From assembly GCF_000959445.1 (NCBI RefSeq), contig NZ_CP009631.1, positions 3,038,001-3,102,000 of the forward strand: DNA of 64,000 bases, given 5' to 3'. Shown here in pieces: positions 63,738 through 64,000 of this stretch; position 1 is the stretch's first letter; every line of letters starts with the position of its first letter. A program made the position numbers and the translations under genes. Below the pieces are notes generated by a model, which was not told the origin of the DNA, ran no database searches, and worked only from the letters and a program-made list of their open reading frames with translations. The DNA is from Burkholderia vietnamiensis LMG 10929. Lineage in GTDB: Bacteria > Pseudomonadota > Gammaproteobacteria > Burkholderiales > Burkholderiaceae.

Positions 63738-64000
63738 TTACTGCGTCCCGCCGGCAGCCGAAGCGCCGCCTTCCACGGCTTCGTCGCCGACCTTCGACTT
63801 GGTCGTGCCGGCACGATGCTTGGCCGACTTCGTCGTGTGCTTCATGTGCTTCTTGGTCGAATGGACCGACGAAGCCGCCGTATCGGTCGCGCCGTCGCCG
63901 ACCGCGTTGCCCGACGCGTTCGCGCCGGCACCGCCCTGCATGCCCGCACCGGCGCCCTCGCCCGCGCCCGGCGCCTGGGTCTGCACGCCGGCACCGGCCG
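63738..64000 (-). CDS. Low-complexity Ala/Gly/Lys-rich protein, cut by the window edge
   Basis: The frame is open to the last base, so the start lies outside the window. The visible 87 residues are Ala/Gly-rich, then a His/Lys/Thr/Ser-rich stretch (STKKHMKHTTKSAKH), then an acidic tail. A GTG at 63986 is unlikely to be the start, because the Gly/Ala repeat continues beyond it. Proteins of this kind in Burkholderia usually begin with a signal peptide and are small periplasmic proteins of unknown role; that part is recollection, not visible here. Confidence 0.6.
   Translation of the reverse strand, partial: AGAGVQTQAPGAGEGAGAGMQGGAGANASGNAVGDGATDTAASSVHSTKKHMKHTTKSAKHRAGTTKSKVGDEAVEGGASAAGGTQ

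Overview
The window is a GC-rich, gene-dense stretch of a betaproteobacterial chromosome. It is almost certainly Burkholderia, most like the main chromosome of a B. cepacia complex member. This rests on three things: the conserved block rpmF-plsX-fabHDG-acpP-fabF-rpoE-mucABD-lepA-lepB-rnc-era-recO-pdxJ-acpS-nagZ; an EF-P with Arg32 next to its rhamnosyltransferase EarP; and long Ala/Pro/Arg-rich tails on RNase E and RNase III. Species level is an inference from remembered gene order and was not searched.

Layout. 1-7.8 kb: copper delivery to cytochrome oxidase (SCO, PCuAC, CtaG-like), an ElaA-type acetyltransferase, pirin with a divergent LysR regulator, a free methionine sulfoxide reductase, a second-type methionine aminopeptidase coupled to a ParD-like protein, and an XRE-cupin regulator coupled to an acetyltransferase. 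7.84-12.94 kb: a decayed 5.0-kb integrative element in the 3' end of tRNA-Cys, bounded by 94-bp perfect direct repeats. It carries a small two-gene operon (86-aa protein plus DUF2513) broken by a 1322-bp IS3-family insertion, two AT-rich cargo genes (FkbM methyltransferase, Tat-like secreted protein), an IS66 orfA fragment and the N-terminal stub of the integrase. 12.9-13.4 kb: tRNA-Cys and three tandem tRNA-Gly genes.

13.5-20 kb: pgsA, uvrC, earP, efp and an NtrC-like response regulator with an altered GAFTGA loop. 20-40 kb: the long minus-strand housekeeping block, linking fatty-acid and phospholipid synthesis, the envelope-stress sigma factor RpoE with its MucA/MucB/MucD circuit, EF-4, signal peptidase, RNase III, Era, RecO, PdxJ, AcpS and NagZ. 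40-48.7 kb: maf, an RsmI paralogue, an SppA-like protease, a Rieske protein, a Gph-like phosphatase, rluC and, divergently, rne with a leader of about 0.7 kb and a promoter inside the start of rluC. 48.7-52 kb: molybdenum cofactor genes moaA, mobA and moeA. 52-60 kb: rmuC, a hydroxyacid dehydrogenase, nhaD, a lone lutC, pncB, fdxA, two tRNA-Asn genes and creA. 60-64 kb: an AraC regulator, the AzlC/AzlD amino-acid exporter, an unrecognised protein, and a low-complexity secreted-type protein cut by the window edge.

Most of the window is ordinary core genome. The unusual part is the tRNA-Cys element. Removing the IS and one 3-bp target duplication restores an intact reading frame, so the insertion is precise and probably recent, while the integrase has been lost. 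No complete new defence or mobile system is proven; the DUF2513 pair and the ParD-like/Map pair are the best candidates for follow-up.
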